From the NCBI RefSeq assembly GCF_900113125.1, contig NZ_FOOG01000006.1, positions 62,001-126,000 of the forward strand: a stretch of DNA of 64,000 bases. The letters are read 5' to 3'. Below the pieces are notes generated by a model. The model worked only from the letters and a program-made list of their open reading frames with translations. It had not been told where the DNA came from and did not search any database. A program made the position numbers and the translations under genes. This document shows, one piece after another, positions 29,663 through 39,634 of the stretch (its first letter is position 1; every line of letters begins with the position of its first letter). The stretch is from Halobacillus alkaliphilus. Lineage in GTDB: Bacteria; Bacillota; Bacilli; Bacillales; Halobacillaceae.

Positions 29663-30559
29663 ATGGATGGGATTCTTCCATTATGGAAGCCTAAAGGATT
29701 TACTTCCCATGATTGTGTAAGTAAAGCTAGAGGGATGTTAAAAACTAAAAAAATTGGTCATACGGGAACGCTTGATCCAGAAGTAGAAGGAGTATTACCT
29801 TTATGTGTAGGAAAAGCTACGAAAATCGTTCCTTTTTTGACAGATACGAGCAAGGTATATGAAGCTTCAGTGAGGATTGGGTACTCCACAGCAACAGAAG
29901 ATTCTGAAGGGGAGATAATCGAGAGAAAAGTAGTAAGCCCTTCACTTAATTTAGAAAAAATTAAAAAAGAATTAGCTTCTTTCGAGGGGGATATTATTCA
30001 GATTCCTCCTATGTATTCAGCTGTTAAAGTAAAAGGGAAGAAGTTGTATGAGTATGCTAGAGAAGGCCTTGAAGTCGAAAGACCGAAACGTCAGGTCAGG
30101 ATTGAACAAATAGACGTCACGAGTCGTGATTTAGTGTTTGAAGAAGAAACTGCTTCTTTTTCTATTCGGGTTGTATGTTCAAAAGGAACCTATATCCGAA
30201 CGCTTTGTGCGGATTTGGGACGAGCACTTGGGTATCCTTCTCATATGTCTTCCCTTGTCCGTACGAAAACAGCTGATATTTCCGAGGAAGAGTGTTATCG
30301 ATTTGAAGAAATTCAACGTAAAGTGGATGAACATAAGCATCACGAGCTGCTATTACCGATTAAAAGAGGGCTTTCTCATATGCCAGCTTGGAAGGTAACG
30401 GAAGATATGAAGCCGCTGATTCAACATGGAAGGGTATTAGACAAACCTGAACATCTTGATGCGGATAACTTTTTAGTCCTGTGTGGAGAAGAAGCGTTAG
30501 CCATATATCAGCAGCACCCAACCAAGGCTGGATATGTAAAGCCCTTACGAGTCTTTTAA
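29663..30559 (+). CDS. truB: tRNA pseudouridine-55 synthase
   Basis: TruB makes pseudouridine 55 in the T loop of tRNAs. The 298-residue protein has the catalytic aspartate in KIGHTGTLDPEVEGVLP (about residues 32-48), the PMYSAVKVKGKKLYEYAR motif (about 115-132) and the KGTYIRTLCADLG motif (about 174-186). GAGGTGG precedes the ATG. ribF follows 27 bases after the stop, as in B. subtilis. Confidence 0.96.
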   Translation: MDGILPLWKPKGFTSHDCVSKARGMLKTKKIGHTGTLDPEVEGVLPLCVGKATKIVPFLTDTSKVYEASVRIGYSTATEDSEGEIIERKVVSPSLNLEKIKKELASFEGDIIQIPPMYSAVKVKGKKLYEYAREGLEVERPKRQVRIEQIDVTSRDLVFEEETASFSIRVVCSKGTYIRTLCADLGRALGYPSHMSSLVRTKTADISEEECYRFEEIQRKVDEHKHHELLLPIKRGLSHMPAWKVTEDMKPLIQHGRVLDKPEHLDADNFLVLCGEEALAIYQQHPTKAGYVKPLRVF

Positions 30560-30586
30560 TAATAAGTAATAAAGCAGGTGAGTGAA

Positions 30587-31507
30587 TTGAAAACGTTTCG
30601 TCTGTCGCAATCGTCCTCGGACTCAATAGAATTGGAGCCAAACGTGACAGCGGTTGGTTTCTTTGACGGGATCCATAAGGGGCATCAGCAAGTAATTAGA
30701 ACGGCTATAAACAAAGCGCAGGAATTAAGCTTAAAAAGTGCAGTAATGACCTTTGATCCTCATCCTTCAGTAGTTTTAAAGAAAGAAAAACAGCATGCCC
30801 ACTACATTACTCCCCTTAAAGAAAAAGAGGAGATTCTTGAAGATATGGGAGTAGATTATTTATTCATCATTCATTTTGATAAAGATCTTGCTGCATTATC
30901 TCCTCAATCATTTGTAGATGAATATTTTGCTAGTTTAAAAGTGGAGCACGTCGTAGCAGGATATGATTTCAGTTATGGTCATAAAGGAAAGGGATCAATG
31001 GAAACACTTCCTGAACATGCTAAGGGACGGTTCACTCATACAGTAGTTAGAAAAGTTGCCCAGGATGAGGATAAAGTAAGTTCTACAAGAATACGTGCCT
31101 TACTTGATGAAGGGAATGTCTCTGAAGTTCAGAAGCTTTTGGGGCGTAAGTTCTCAGTTAGAGGAGAAAGAAGTAGAAAGACATCGGAAACGTGCTTTTC
31201 CATTGATATCAGCTCTTCATATTACCTTCCTCGCCCTGGTATTTATGCTGTAACGATCTCGGATGATCACAGGGACTACAAAGGGATGGCGATCATTGAG
31301 GACGATGAGCTTCCAAGAAGTGAATCAATGAATCAGAAAATTTATCTTCATTTCCTTGAAAATCCAGTCTCTAATGTCCATGCAGAGTTTATCGTTTATT
31401 TTCATCAACTGATTAGAGAAGAAAATCTCTCTGATCAATTGAGTGAACAAAGCAGGCAAAGGGAAAAAGCCAAAGAGGATATCCGTCAGTTTTTTCGCAT
31501 AGGTTAA
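30587..31507 (+). CDS. ribF: Riboflavin kinase / FMN adenylyltransferase
   Basis: This bifunctional enzyme phosphorylates riboflavin to FMN and adenylates FMN to FAD. The 306-residue protein has the nucleotidyltransferase domain first (VGFFDGIHKGHQQVI, and VSSTRIRALL near 165) and a shortened-looking riboflavin kinase domain after about 180. The start TTG 30587 lies 8 bases after AGGTGAG and gives MKTFRLSQ, like relatives; GTG 30578 lies within that site. In the kinase half the usual G-x-G-x-x-P-T substrate motif is not clear, with ISSSYYLPRPGIYAVTI in its area. Confidence 0.93.
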   Translation: MKTFRLSQSSSDSIELEPNVTAVGFFDGIHKGHQQVIRTAINKAQELSLKSAVMTFDPHPSVVLKKEKQHAHYITPLKEKEEILEDMGVDYLFIIHFDKDLAALSPQSFVDEYFASLKVEHVVAGYDFSYGHKGKGSMETLPEHAKGRFTHTVVRKVAQDEDKVSSTRIRALLDEGNVSEVQKLLGRKFSVRGERSRKTSETCFSIDISSSYYLPRPGIYAVTISDDHRDYKGMAIIEDDELPRSESMNQKIYLHFLENPVSNVHAEFIVYFHQLIREENLSDQLSEQSRQREKAKEDIRQFFRIG

Positions 31508-31566
31508 AGGTTATCCTTGCATTTTGCCTTCAAAAATTGTACTCTTTACTATGGAACCTTCGCTTG

Positions 31567-31590
31567 GCGGAACGTAACTCCGACGTCCGC
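31567..31590 (+). promoter_or_regulatory. Stem in the rpsO leader, possible S15 operator
   Basis: GCGGAACGT and ACGTCCGC pair with one bulged A in the leader, about 45 bases before the rpsO start. S15 controls its own mRNA in several bacteria through leader structures, so this could be the operator. That role is inference; I did not match it to a known motif. Confidence 0.35.
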
Positions 31591-31634
31591 TCGGGGAATG
31601 GGAATTTTAAATTTTTTCAGGAGGTGTAGCTATA

Positions 31635-31904
31635 ATGGCTATCACACAAGAACGTAAACAAGAACTAATCAATGAGTACAAGACTCATGACAATGACACA
31701 GGATCTTCTGATGTACAGATTGCTGTACTTACAGCTAAGATTAATGCATTGAATGAGCATTTGCGTACTCACAAGCAGGACCACCACTCTCGTCGTGGCT
31801 TGCTTAAAATGGTAGGTAGACGCCGTAACCTATTGAACTACCTGCGTAATAATGACATTACACGTTACCGTGATTTAATTAAAAGTCTTGGCTTGCGTCG
31901 TTAA
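31635..31904 (+). CDS. rpsO: 30S ribosomal protein S15
   Basis: S15 nucleates the 30S platform by binding 16S helices 20-22. The 89-residue protein has the full signature ([44 protein letters not shown]). AGGAGGTG precedes the ATG. A terminator separates it from pnp, which processes rpsO mRNA in some bacteria. Confidence 0.98.
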   Translation: MAITQERKQELINEYKTHDNDTGSSDVQIAVLTAKINALNEHLRTHKQDHHSRRGLLKMVGRRRNLLNYLRNNDITRYRDLIKSLGLRR

Positions 31905-31911
31905 TGATGGT

Positions 31912-31941
31912 AGAAAAAGCGGGAGTATTCCCGCTTTTTCT
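31912..31941 (+). terminator. Intrinsic terminator after rpsO
   Basis: AGAAAAAGCGGGA and TCCCGCTTTTTCT form a long stem with a tiny loop, ending in TTTTT. It lies 8 bases after the rpsO stop and works in principle in both directions. Confidence 0.85.
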
Positions 31942-32026
31942 GTATGTTTACATACATAAGGGTGTAAACTGAGTGTAAACCCTTACTTGTACTAATGAGT
32001 TATTTTTGAGAGGAGTTAAGTTTTAT

Positions 32027-34150
32027 ATGGCAGATGAAAAGCAAGTGTTTTCAATTGATGTGGCCGGCCGTACTTTTTCTGTAGAAGTAGGCGAATTAGC
32101 GAAGCAAGCTAATGGTGCCGCACTTATCCATTATGGAGATACAACCGTTCTTTCTACAGCAACGGGGTCCAAAGAACCGAAGGACCTTCCATTTTTCCCG
32201 TTAACAATTAATTATGAAGAGCGTTTATACGCGGTTGGTAAAATCCCAGGAGGTTTTATTAAGCGAGAAGGACGTCCGAGTGACAAAGCTGTCTTGGCTT
32301 CCCGTTTGATCGACCGTCCAATTCGTCCTCTATTTCCTGAAGGTTTCCGTAATGATGTTCAAGTCATCAGCTCGGTGATGAGTGTGGATCAGAATTGCTC
32401 GTCAGAAATGGCAGCGATGCTTGGTTCGTCTATTTCCCTTGGCATATCTAACATTCCTTTTGAAGGACCTATCGCCGGGGTTATTGTGGGACGAGTAGAC
32501 GGCGAATTTGTTATTAACCCTACTGTGGAAGAACAAGAGAAAAGTGATATTGATTTAACAGTAGCCGGAACGAAAGATGCGATCAACATGGTAGAAGCAG
32601 GGGCTCAGGAAGTTCCAGAAGCAGACATGTTAGAAGCAATTATGTTTGGGCATGAAGAGATTAAACGATTGGTTGAGTTTCAGGAAGAAATTATTGCAGC
32701 TGTCGGCCGTGAAAAAATGGAAGTCCAGTTGTTCGATCTTGAATCGGAACTGAAACAAAAAGTTGAAGAAGAAGCAACAGCTTCCATCGTTTCTGCCATT
32801 AAAACAGAAGAGAAAAAAGCCAGAGAAGATGCGATTGAACAGGCCAAAAGTGACGTAATTGCTTCATATGAAGAACAAGAAGCCGATGAGGAAACGATCA
32901 AACAGGTTGGGGCGATTCTTGAGAATATCGTAAAAACCGAAGTGCGCCGTTTAATCACGAAGGATAAAGTTCGACCAGATGGAAGAGGCGTTGATGAAAT
33001 TCGCTCCTTGACTTCCCGTGTAGGTTTACTCCCTCGGACGCATGGCTCAGGGTTGTTTACGAGAGGACAAACCCAGGCTCTTAGTGTATGTACCTTAGGT
33101 GCCTTAGGTGATGTTCAAATTTTAGATGGACTGGATTTAGAAGAATCCAAGCGTTTCATGCACCATTATAACTTTCCAAAATTCTCAGTGGGCGAAACTG
33201 GTCCTATCCGTGGACCTGGCCGCCGTGAAATTGGACATGGTGCTTTAGGTGAGCGTGCTCTTGAAGTAGTAATTCCATCAGAAACTGAATTTCCTTACAC
33301 AATTCGTCTCGTATCAGAAGTTCTGGAATCTAATGGTTCTACATCACAAGCAAGTATTTGTGCTAGTACACTGGCCATGATGGATGCAGGTGTTCCTATT
33401 AAAGCACCGGTAGCTGGAATTGCCATGGGTCTTGTTAAATCAGGCGATGATTATACGATATTGACGGATATCCAGGGAATGGAAGATGCACTTGGAGATA
33501 TGGACTTTAAAGTAGCTGGTACTGAAAAAGGTGTAACGGCTCTTCAAATGGATATTAAAATCGAAGGATTATCCCGTGAAATTCTTGAAGAAGCACTAGG
33601 TCAAGCTAAAAAAGGCCGTATGGAAATTCTGGGTCATATGCTTGAAACACTGCCAGAAACCCGAAGCGGTCTTTCTCAGTATGCTCCGAAGATTATGACA
33701 ATGAAAATCAATCCTGATAAAATCCGTGATGTTATTGGACCAAGCGGAAAACAAATTAATCAGATTATCGAAGACACTGGTGTGAAAATCGATATCGAAC
33801 AGGATGGAACCGTCTTTATATCTTCTACGGACGCTGATATGAATGCTAATGCACAGAAAATAATTGAAGACATCGTTCGCGAAGTAGAAGCAGGCGAAGT
33901 TTACGATGGTAAAGTCAAGCGCATTGAGAAATTCGGAGCCTTTGTAGAGTTATTCAAAGGGAAAGAAGGTCTCGTGCACATTTCTGAAATGGCGGAAGAG
34001 CGTATCGGTAAAGTTGAGGATGTTGTCTCTATGGGTGACATTATTAAAGTCAAAGTCAAAGAAATTGATAATCAGGGACGAATCAATCTTTCCCGTAAAG
34101 CAATTCTTGTAGAAGAGAAGAAAAAACAGGAAGCTAACACTGAGCAGTAG
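32027..34150 (+). CDS. pnp: Polynucleotide phosphorylase
   Basis: PNPase degrades RNA 3' to 5' using phosphate and is a main exoribonuclease of the mRNA decay machinery. The 707-residue protein has two RNase PH-like domains (about 1-215 and 300-540, with [21 protein letters not shown] and the catalytic [10 protein letters not shown]), an alpha-helical linker, a KH domain ([14 protein letters not shown] near 560) and an S1 domain (near 620-690). I start at ATG 32027; GAGGAG lies about 11 bases upstream. RNase Y, its usual partner, is encoded at 59 kb. Confidence 0.97.
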   Translation: MADEKQVFSIDVAGRTFSVEVGELAKQANGAALIHYGDTTVLSTATGSKEPKDLPFFPLTINYEERLYAVGKIPGGFIKREGRPSDKAVLASRLIDRPIRPLFPEGFRNDVQVISSVMSVDQNCSSEMAAMLGSSISLGISNIPFEGPIAGVIVGRVDGEFVINPTVEEQEKSDIDLTVAGTKDAINMVEAGAQEVPEADMLEAIMFGHEEIKRLVEFQEEIIAAVGREKMEVQLFDLESELKQKVEEEATASIVSAIKTEEKKAREDAIEQAKSDVIASYEEQEADEETIKQVGAILENIVKTEVRRLITKDKVRPDGRGVDEIRSLTSRVGLLPRTHGSGLFTRGQTQALSVCTLGALGDVQILDGLDLEESKRFMHHYNFPKFSVGETGPIRGPGRREIGHGALGERALEVVIPSETEFPYTIRLVSEVLESNGSTSQASICASTLAMMDAGVPIKAPVAGIAMGLVKSGDDYTILTDIQGMEDALGDMDFKVAGTEKGVTALQMDIKIEGLSREILEEALGQAKKGRMEILGHMLETLPETRSGLSQYAPKIMTMKINPDKIRDVIGPSGKQINQIIEDTGVKIDIEQDGTVFISSTDADMNANAQKIIEDIVREVEAGEVYDGKVKRIEKFGAFVELFKGKEGLVHISEMAEERIGKVEDVVSMGDIIKVKVKEIDNQGRINLSRKAILVEEKKKQEANTEQ

Positions 34151-34169
34151 CTCCAATTTAAATGAAATA

Positions 34170-34198
34170 AAGATGCTGGCTTGCCAGTTTCTTTTTTT
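34170..34198 (+). terminator. Intrinsic terminator after pnp
   Basis: CTGGC and GCCAG form a short stem with TTTCTTTTTTT after it, 25 bases past the pnp stop. Confidence 0.7.
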
Positions 34199-34256
34199 CG
34201 TTGTAAAGGTCTAACTAGTTTTTTACTTTCATACACTTTTTTTAGGAGTGGATGTT

Positions 34257-35180
34257 ATGAAAGTAAGAAAAGTTGGACTTTTTTTTATGGTTATTTTTTT
34301 CATTGCAGGAGTTGGACTGGCTTATCTGACAGCTGGCAGGACTGAAGCTCCGGTTTCAGGAAGTGATGCTCTTTACCAAAAGATTGAAGAGAAAAAAAGT
34401 AATTATGAATGGAAAGCTGAAGATGCACGAATTGACTCTGTATGGAAGAAAACCCCTGGTATTATTGGTCGTTCTGTGGATGTGGAAGCTTCATATTTAA
34501 AGATGAAGGAAAAAGGGAGGTTTGATCCAAAACTTCTCGTGTTTAAGCTGATTAAACCTAAGGTTTCATTGAGTGATCTTCCTCCTTCTCCTATCTACAG
34601 GGGGCATCCGGAGAAGCCAATGGTTTCATTTCTCATCAATGTATCCTGGGGCGAAGAATATATTCCTGATATGATTGAAACTTTCAATAAGCATCAGGTG
34701 AAGGCTACGTTCTTCATTGACGGAGCATTTGCCCAAACATTTAATGAACTGGTTCAAATGATTGAAGAAGAAGGGCACACAATTGGCACTCATGGGTATA
34801 ACCATAAAGATATGGGGCGGATGACGAAAGAGGAGGCAAGAAAAAATCTGGAACAAGCTGATGAATGGTTATTTGCACTGACCAAGACGAAAGTTAAATA
34901 CTTTGCACCCCCGTCAGGCAGTTATAACATGGCGGCGGTTGAAGCAGCTCACGAGATGGGAATGGAAACTGTGCTGTGGACTGTGGATACCATTGACTGG
35001 AAAAGACCGACTCAAGACGTTCTGGTGAACCGAGTGATGGGACGCCTTCATAATGGAGCTACTATTTTAATGCATCCTACAGAAGTTACTGCCGCCAGTC
35101 TGCCTGATCTTATTGAATCGATTAAGAAAGAAAATTACCGGATCGGTTCTCTTCCGACACTGCTCAGTGAAGAACGTTAA
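34257..35180 (+). CDS. ylxY: YlxY-type polysaccharide deacetylase homologue
   Basis: The 307-residue protein has one N-terminal membrane or signal segment (about 7-26) and a NodB-type deacetylase fold (about 120-300). It lies where B. subtilis has ylxY. The first catalytic motif, normally TFDDG, reads LINVSWG, so the base/metal aspartates are missing; HGYNH keeps the two metal histidines. The ylxY family as a whole shows this change, so it is probably not a deacetylase in the usual sense. WTVDTIDWKRP and LMHPT are other family marks. Start ATG 34257 follows AGGAGTGG. Confidence 0.87.
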   Translation: MKVRKVGLFFMVIFFIAGVGLAYLTAGRTEAPVSGSDALYQKIEEKKSNYEWKAEDARIDSVWKKTPGIIGRSVDVEASYLKMKEKGRFDPKLLVFKLIKPKVSLSDLPPSPIYRGHPEKPMVSFLINVSWGEEYIPDMIETFNKHQVKATFFIDGAFAQTFNELVQMIEEEGHTIGTHGYNHKDMGRMTKEEARKNLEQADEWLFALTKTKVKYFAPPSGSYNMAAVEAAHEMGMETVLWTVDTIDWKRPTQDVLVNRVMGRLHNGATILMHPTEVTAASLPDLIESIKKENYRIGSLPTLLSEER

Positions 35181-35197
35181 GGAAAGGGTGGATCATG

Positions 35198-35434
35198 ATG
35201 AGGTTAAAATCACTAGCTAAAAAAGAAGTAATTGATGTAGAAAACGGCCAAAAACTGGGTGTACTCGGAAGAGCGGACCTTATATTTGATCCGGGCACAG
35301 GTAAAATACAGTCTATTGTTATTCAAAACAATGGAATCACAGGCATCGGTCCTGCTAGAAAAGAATTAATCATTGATTGGGAACAGATCGAGACGATTGG
35401 CGAAGATACGATTTTATTGAAAAATAGCGTTTAA
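35198..35434 (+). CDS. ymxH: YlmC/YmxH family PRC-barrel sporulation protein
   Basis: This 78-residue protein is a single PRC-barrel domain of the YlmC/YmxH family, found near sporulation genes in Bacillaceae. It starts MRLKSLAKKEVIDVENGQKLG and has LGRADLIFDPGTGKI. No catalytic residues are recognised. B. subtilis has the peptidase gene mlpA (ymxG) between ylxY and ymxH; here the two are 17 bases apart with no such gene. ATG 35195 is a possible earlier start. Confidence 0.82.
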   Translation: MRLKSLAKKEVIDVENGQKLGVLGRADLIFDPGTGKIQSIVIQNNGITGIGPARKELIIDWEQIETIGEDTILLKNSV

Positions 35435-35578
35435 ATGGGGATTCTAAAGCATGCTTCTGAGCTGGCAGGAATCCGTTTCGTATTGCTATGGGCTTTTAGC
35501 CACCTTCTAGTGGCGAGAGTTGTAGAAATCCAGACAATTACATTAAACTCAAGGCAAATCACCCCTTAAAGTGAATGC

Positions 35579-35616
35579 AAAAAACCATCTTAACGATTGC
35601 ATAAGATGGTTTTTTT
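35579..35616 (+). terminator. Intrinsic terminator before dpaA
   Basis: AAAAAACCATCTTA and TAAGATGGTTTTTT form a perfect stem around a 9-base loop. It lies in the 290-base gap between ymxH and dpaA; bases 35435-35578 hold no gene that I can see. Confidence 0.88.
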
Positions 35617-35657
35617 AGTGATTATTATCTCTTAGAAAGACCCCCATTGATTTGCTT

Positions 35658-35687
35658 TCACTAACTGCATGATACGGCATAGGATAC
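35658..35687 (+). promoter_or_regulatory. Sigma-K-like promoter for dpaAB
   Basis: An AC element at 35660-35661 is followed after 15 bases by GCATAGGATA, which fits the sigma-K -10 pattern CATAnnnTA. It lies about 40 bases before dpaA. dpaAB is sigma-K dependent in B. subtilis, so the position agrees with mother-cell expression. Confidence 0.65.
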
Positions 35688-35724
35688 AAGGAGATGAGAT
35701 CATAGAAAAAAGGAGACATCCGGC

Positions 35725-36627
35725 ATGCTGACAGGATTTCATGTAGCGGTTATAGGGGGCGATGCCCGACAGATCGAAATCATTCGAAGACTGAATGGTT
35801 GGGATGCAACTGTTTATATAGCCGGCTTCAATCAGTTGAATGAAAGTTTTACTGAAGCAATCGACCTTGACTTTGAAAGTGATCAGGTAAAAAAATTGGA
35901 TGCGATCATCCTCCCCATTCCTGGAATGGATGAAGAAGGGAATGTGGACGGGATTTTTTCAAACCGTCTGATATCAATATCGGAAGATTGGCTGAAGAAG
36001 ACCCCTGAACATTGCTTGATTTTTACAGGGATTTCAAATAACTATTTAAATGAATTAACCAAACGTGTGAATCGATCACTTATTCCATTGATGGATCGTG
36101 ACGATGTCGCTATATTTAACTCCATCCCCACTGTGGAAGGTACACTCATGCTGGTGATTCAGCATACGGATTTCACTATTCATGGATCGAAAGTTATCGT
36201 TCTTGGATTAGGACGCGTAGGCATGGGGCTTGCCAGAACATTTGATCACCTTGGGGCTAAGGTGTCCGTAGGTGTGAGATCTTCTAAAAGTGCGGCAAGG
36301 GTTTATGAGATGGGCTTAACTCCGATTGACATGACAAACATTCAAGACTTCGACCTTGAATGTGATATTCTGCTAAATACTATTCCTCACCTTGTTGTGG
36401 ACGCTTCTTTGATAAAGCAGCTTCCTTCCCATGCTTTAATTCTTGATCTTGCTTCCAAACCAGGGGGAACCGACTTCTCCTATGCAGATAAAAGAGGAAT
36501 CAAGGCTATTCTTGCCCCCGGTCTCCCTGGTATTGTAGCCCCCAAAACGGCGGGGCAGATCATCGCTGATGTCGTCTATCGCTTATTAAGTAAGAACATT
36601 AGAAAGGAGATCGATCATGACTCATAG
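35725..36627 (+). CDS. dpaA: Dipicolinate synthase subunit A
   Basis: DpaA with DpaB oxidises dihydrodipicolinate to dipicolinic acid, the calcium-chelated core solute of spores. The 300-residue protein has an N-terminal domain (VAVIGGDARQIEIIRRL) and a Rossmann NAD(P) domain with VLGLGRVGMGLARTF at about residues 155-169. AAAAAGGAGAC precedes the ATG, and a sigma-K-like promoter lies upstream. It overlaps dpaB by 11 bases. asd, dapG and dapA, which make its substrate, follow. Confidence 0.96.
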   Translation: MLTGFHVAVIGGDARQIEIIRRLNGWDATVYIAGFNQLNESFTEAIDLDFESDQVKKLDAIILPIPGMDEEGNVDGIFSNRLISISEDWLKKTPEHCLIFTGISNNYLNELTKRVNRSLIPLMDRDDVAIFNSIPTVEGTLMLVIQHTDFTIHGSKVIVLGLGRVGMGLARTFDHLGAKVSVGVRSSKSAARVYEMGLTPIDMTNIQDFDLECDILLNTIPHLVVDASLIKQLPSHALILDLASKPGGTDFSYADKRGIKAILAPGLPGIVAPKTAGQIIADVVYRLLSKNIRKEIDHDS

Positions 36628-37216
36628 TTTAAATGGCAAAACAATAGGGTTCGGTCTGACTGGTTCTCATTGTACGTATCACGAAGTATTTCCGGTCATG
36701 CGTGAGCTTGTAAGTTTAGGAGCGATCGTAGTTCCAATTTTATCGTATACCGTTCAAAAAACGGATACTCGTTTTGGAGATGCTGCCGATCACTTGAAGA
36801 CGATTGAAGAGATTACCGGGGAGAAACCGATCATGACCATACCAGACGCTGAACCACTCGGGCCTAAACGCCCGCTTGACTGTATGGTAATCGCTCCTAT
36901 GACAGGTAATTCTACCAGTAAATTTGCTAATGCACTAACGGATTCTCCTGTATTAATGGCTGCAAAAGCTACTCTTAGAAATGAAAATCCTGTAGTCGTA
37001 GCCATTTCAACAAACGATGCGCTAGGACTAAATGGTGTAAATGTGATGCGTTTGATGGCCACGAAAAATATTTATTTTGTTCCGCTAGGCCAGGACCATC
37101 CATATAAGAAACCAAATTCTTTAGTAGCAGACATGACACTTATTCCGAAGACGATTGAGAAAGCGATTGAAGGAAAACAGCTTCAGCCAGTTTTAATTGA
37201 ACGTTATAAAGAGTAA
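36617..37216 (+). CDS. dpaB: Dipicolinate synthase subunit B (flavoprotein)
   Basis: This 199-residue protein of the UbiX/PAD-like flavoprotein fold is the second subunit of dipicolinate synthase. Motifs are the N-terminal GFGLTGSHCTYHEVFPVM, the MVIAPMTGNSTSKFANALTD segment and the VAISTNDALGLNG loop. AGAAAGGAG precedes the ATG within the dpaA end. It is likely made only in the mother cell late in sporulation. Confidence 0.95.
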   Translation: MTHSLNGKTIGFGLTGSHCTYHEVFPVMRELVSLGAIVVPILSYTVQKTDTRFGDAADHLKTIEEITGEKPIMTIPDAEPLGPKRPLDCMVIAPMTGNSTSKFANALTDSPVLMAAKATLRNENPVVVAISTNDALGLNGVNVMRLMATKNIYFVPLGQDHPYKKPNSLVADMTLIPKTIEKAIEGKQLQPVLIERYKE

Positions 37217-37320
37217 TTTTCCTGTTTCGCGCCAACTGACTGTGGTAATATGATAAAATAGCAAAAATAGTGACAAATTCAACTATTCTAATAATAAATA
37301 AAGAAAAGGGGTTACTAATT

Positions 37321-38367
37321 ATGAGCAAATCCAACACATATAACGTTGCTGTAGTAGGTGCTACGGGAGCTGTCGGTCAAAAGATGCTTGAAACACTTGA
37401 AGATCGAAACTTTCCAATTAACCAATTAAAACTTCTATCCTCCAGCCGCTCTGCCGGTCTGAAAACCACATTTAAAGGAAAAGAGTACGTGGTTGAAGAA
37501 GCAACTCCTGAAAGTTTTACAGATATAGACATTGCACTGTTTTCCGCTGGTGGATCTGTTTCAAAAAAGCTAGCCCCGGAAGCCGTAAAAAAAGGTGCTG
37601 TAGTCATCGATAATACTAGCGCATACCGCATGGCTGAAGACGTGCCTCTTGTCGTTCCCGAAGTGAATGAATCAGACATTAAAAACCATAAAGGCATCAT
37701 AGCCAATCCTAACTGTTCCACAATTCAAATGGTCGCTGCTTTGGAACCTATCAGGAAATCATTGGGGATTAATCGGGTGATCGTTTCCACCTACCAGGCC
37801 GTTTCAGGTGCTGGAAATGAAGCTAATGATGAACTGAGAGAACAATCTCAGGCGTTCCTAAACGGGGAAGAGCTTGAAGCTAATATTTTACCTGCTAAAG
37901 GAGATGAAAAGCATTACCCGATTGCCTTTAATGCCCTGCCGCAAATTGATGTTTTTCAAGATAATGGATATACATTTGAAGAAATGAAAATGATTAATGA
38001 AACCAAGAAAATCATGCATATGCCAAAGTTATCTGTTGCAGCCACGTGTGTTCGTTTACCGATTTTCACATCTCATGCGGAGAGTGTATATATTGAGGTA
38101 GAACAAGACGATGTATCCGTGGAACAAATCCAGAGTCTATTAGCGGAAGCGCCAGGTATTGTTCTGCAGGATGACCCTGCTACACAAACCTATCCAACTC
38201 CATTAAGTTCTGCTGAAAAAAAGGATGTATTTGTTGGACGCATTCGCAAAGATTTGGATGAAGACCGCGGGTTCCATCTATGGGTAGTCTCCGATAACCT
38301 CTTAAAAGGGGCCGCATGGAATTCAGTTCAAATTGCAGAGCGAATAGTTGCTAATCAATGGCTGTAA
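37321..38367 (+). CDS. asd: Aspartate-semialdehyde dehydrogenase
   Basis: Asd reduces aspartyl phosphate to aspartate semialdehyde, the branch point for lysine, diaminopimelate, dipicolinate, threonine and methionine. The 348-residue protein has the NADP site [14 protein letters not shown], the catalytic cysteine in [10 protein letters not shown] (about 127-136), and the active-site His in the [14 protein letters not shown] region. Start ATG 37321 is 9 bases after AAAAGGGG; the open frame from 37270 has no ribosome site. Confidence 0.97.
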   Translation: MSKSNTYNVAVVGATGAVGQKMLETLEDRNFPINQLKLLSSSRSAGLKTTFKGKEYVVEEATPESFTDIDIALFSAGGSVSKKLAPEAVKKGAVVIDNTSAYRMAEDVPLVVPEVNESDIKNHKGIIANPNCSTIQMVAALEPIRKSLGINRVIVSTYQAVSGAGNEANDELREQSQAFLNGEELEANILPAKGDEKHYPIAFNALPQIDVFQDNGYTFEEMKMINETKKIMHMPKLSVAATCVRLPIFTSHAESVYIEVEQDDVSVEQIQSLLAEAPGIVLQDDPATQTYPTPLSSAEKKDVFVGRIRKDLDEDRGFHLWVVSDNLLKGAAWNSVQIAERIVANQWL

Positions 38368-38392
38368 ACTTTTTATGAGTTGAGGTGGCCGA

Positions 38393-39634
38393 ATGAAGCT
38401 GCTTGTACAAAAATTTGGAGGAACTTCGGTCCGGGATCGGGAAAGCAGGTCCCGGGCCATCACTCATGTCAAAAAAGCCCTTCATGATGGATATAAAGTG
38501 GTCGTTACCGTGTCTGCAATGGGGAGGAAAGGAAGCCCCTATGCGACAGATACAATCTTAAGTTTGATAAATTATCCAGACACTCTGGTTTCAGAGCGAG
38601 AACAAGATCTCCTGATGTCGTGCGGGGAGACGATCTCCTCCATTGTTTTTACACATGAGTTACTGAATGTAGGGATTTCAACTGTTTCTTTAACAGGAGC
38701 ACAGGCAGGGTTTTTAACGAATGACGATTTTACAAGAGCCAAAATTACTCGGATGAATCCGGCAAGAATATATAAAGAGCTTGAATCTCATGACGTTGTA
38801 GTAGTGGCCGGTTTTCAGGGACAGACGGATAAAGGGGAAACGACTACGATCGGCCGAGGAGGCAGCGATACTTCCGCTGCAGCACTTGGAGCGGCATTAT
38901 CAGCTGAGTTCATTGATATATTTACCGACGTAGAAGGAATTATGACGGCAGACCCACGTGTGGTTACATCTGCTCGGGCTTTAAATGTGATTACGTATAA
39001 TGAAATCTGTAATTTAGCCTACCAAGGAGCGAAGGTTATCCATCCTAGAGCCGTTGAAATTGCCATGTACGCTAAGGTACCTATTCGTGTTCGTTCAACC
39101 TATTTAGACCTGCCAGGAACTCTTGTTACTGGAATAAAGGAACCCCCTGCGGGTAAAGATATTTCCGATCGCGTTGTGACGGGAATCGCCCACATGATGG
39201 GACTGACTCAAATAAAAGTTCTCTCAAAAAAAGATCCTTCAAAATTACAATCCGATGTATTCAAATCCATGGCTGCTGCCAACATTTCAGTTGACTTCAT
39301 CAACATTTCTCCAAGCGGTGTCATTTATACCATCAATCATATTTATACAAAAAAAGCGGTCAGCATTCTTGAGGATTTAGGGTATGAACCTGAAATAAAA
39401 GAAAAGTGTGCAAAAGTTTCTACGGTAGGAGCGGGGATTGCCGGTTTTCCTGGCGTTACAGCTAAAATCGTTCAGTCTCTAACAGACTCCGGAATCCAGA
39501 TTCTCCAGTCAGCCGACTCCCATACAACAATATGGGTGCTGATTAAAGAAGAGGACCTTGTTCAGGCGGTTAATGCGCTTCACGAATCTTTCCAGCTCAA
39601 CGTAGAAACGGTGAAAGGGGAAAGAACATCATGA
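38393..39634 (+). CDS. dapG: Aspartokinase I (diaminopimelate-sensitive type)
   Basis: DapG phosphorylates aspartate, the first step of the pathway. The 413-residue protein has the amino-acid kinase domain (VQKFGGTSVRD at the start; GRGGSDTSAAALGAAL near 160) and two C-terminal ACT domains (from about 265) that bind the inhibitor. The symbol follows the operon position asd-dapG-dapA. It overlaps dapA by 4 bases. Confidence 0.95.
   Translation: MKLLVQKFGGTSVRDRESRSRAITHVKKALHDGYKVVVTVSAMGRKGSPYATDTILSLINYPDTLVSEREQDLLMSCGETISSIVFTHELLNVGISTVSLTGAQAGFLTNDDFTRAKITRMNPARIYKELESHDVVVVAGFQGQTDKGETTTIGRGGSDTSAAALGAALSAEFIDIFTDVEGIMTADPRVVTSARALNVITYNEICNLAYQGAKVIHPRAVEIAMYAKVPIRVRSTYLDLPGTLVTGIKEPPAGKDISDRVVTGIAHMMGLTQIKVLSKKDPSKLQSDVFKSMAAANISVDFINISPSGVIYTINHIYTKKAVSILEDLGYEPEIKEKCAKVSTVGAGIAGFPGVTAKIVQSLTDSGIQILQSADSHTTIWVLIKEEDLVQAVNALHESFQLNVETVKGERTS

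Noticed and set aside
35435-35578. Possible small gene between ymxH and dpaA
   Set aside because: No frame with a ribosome site and plausible protein; only a terminator and a promoter are supported.
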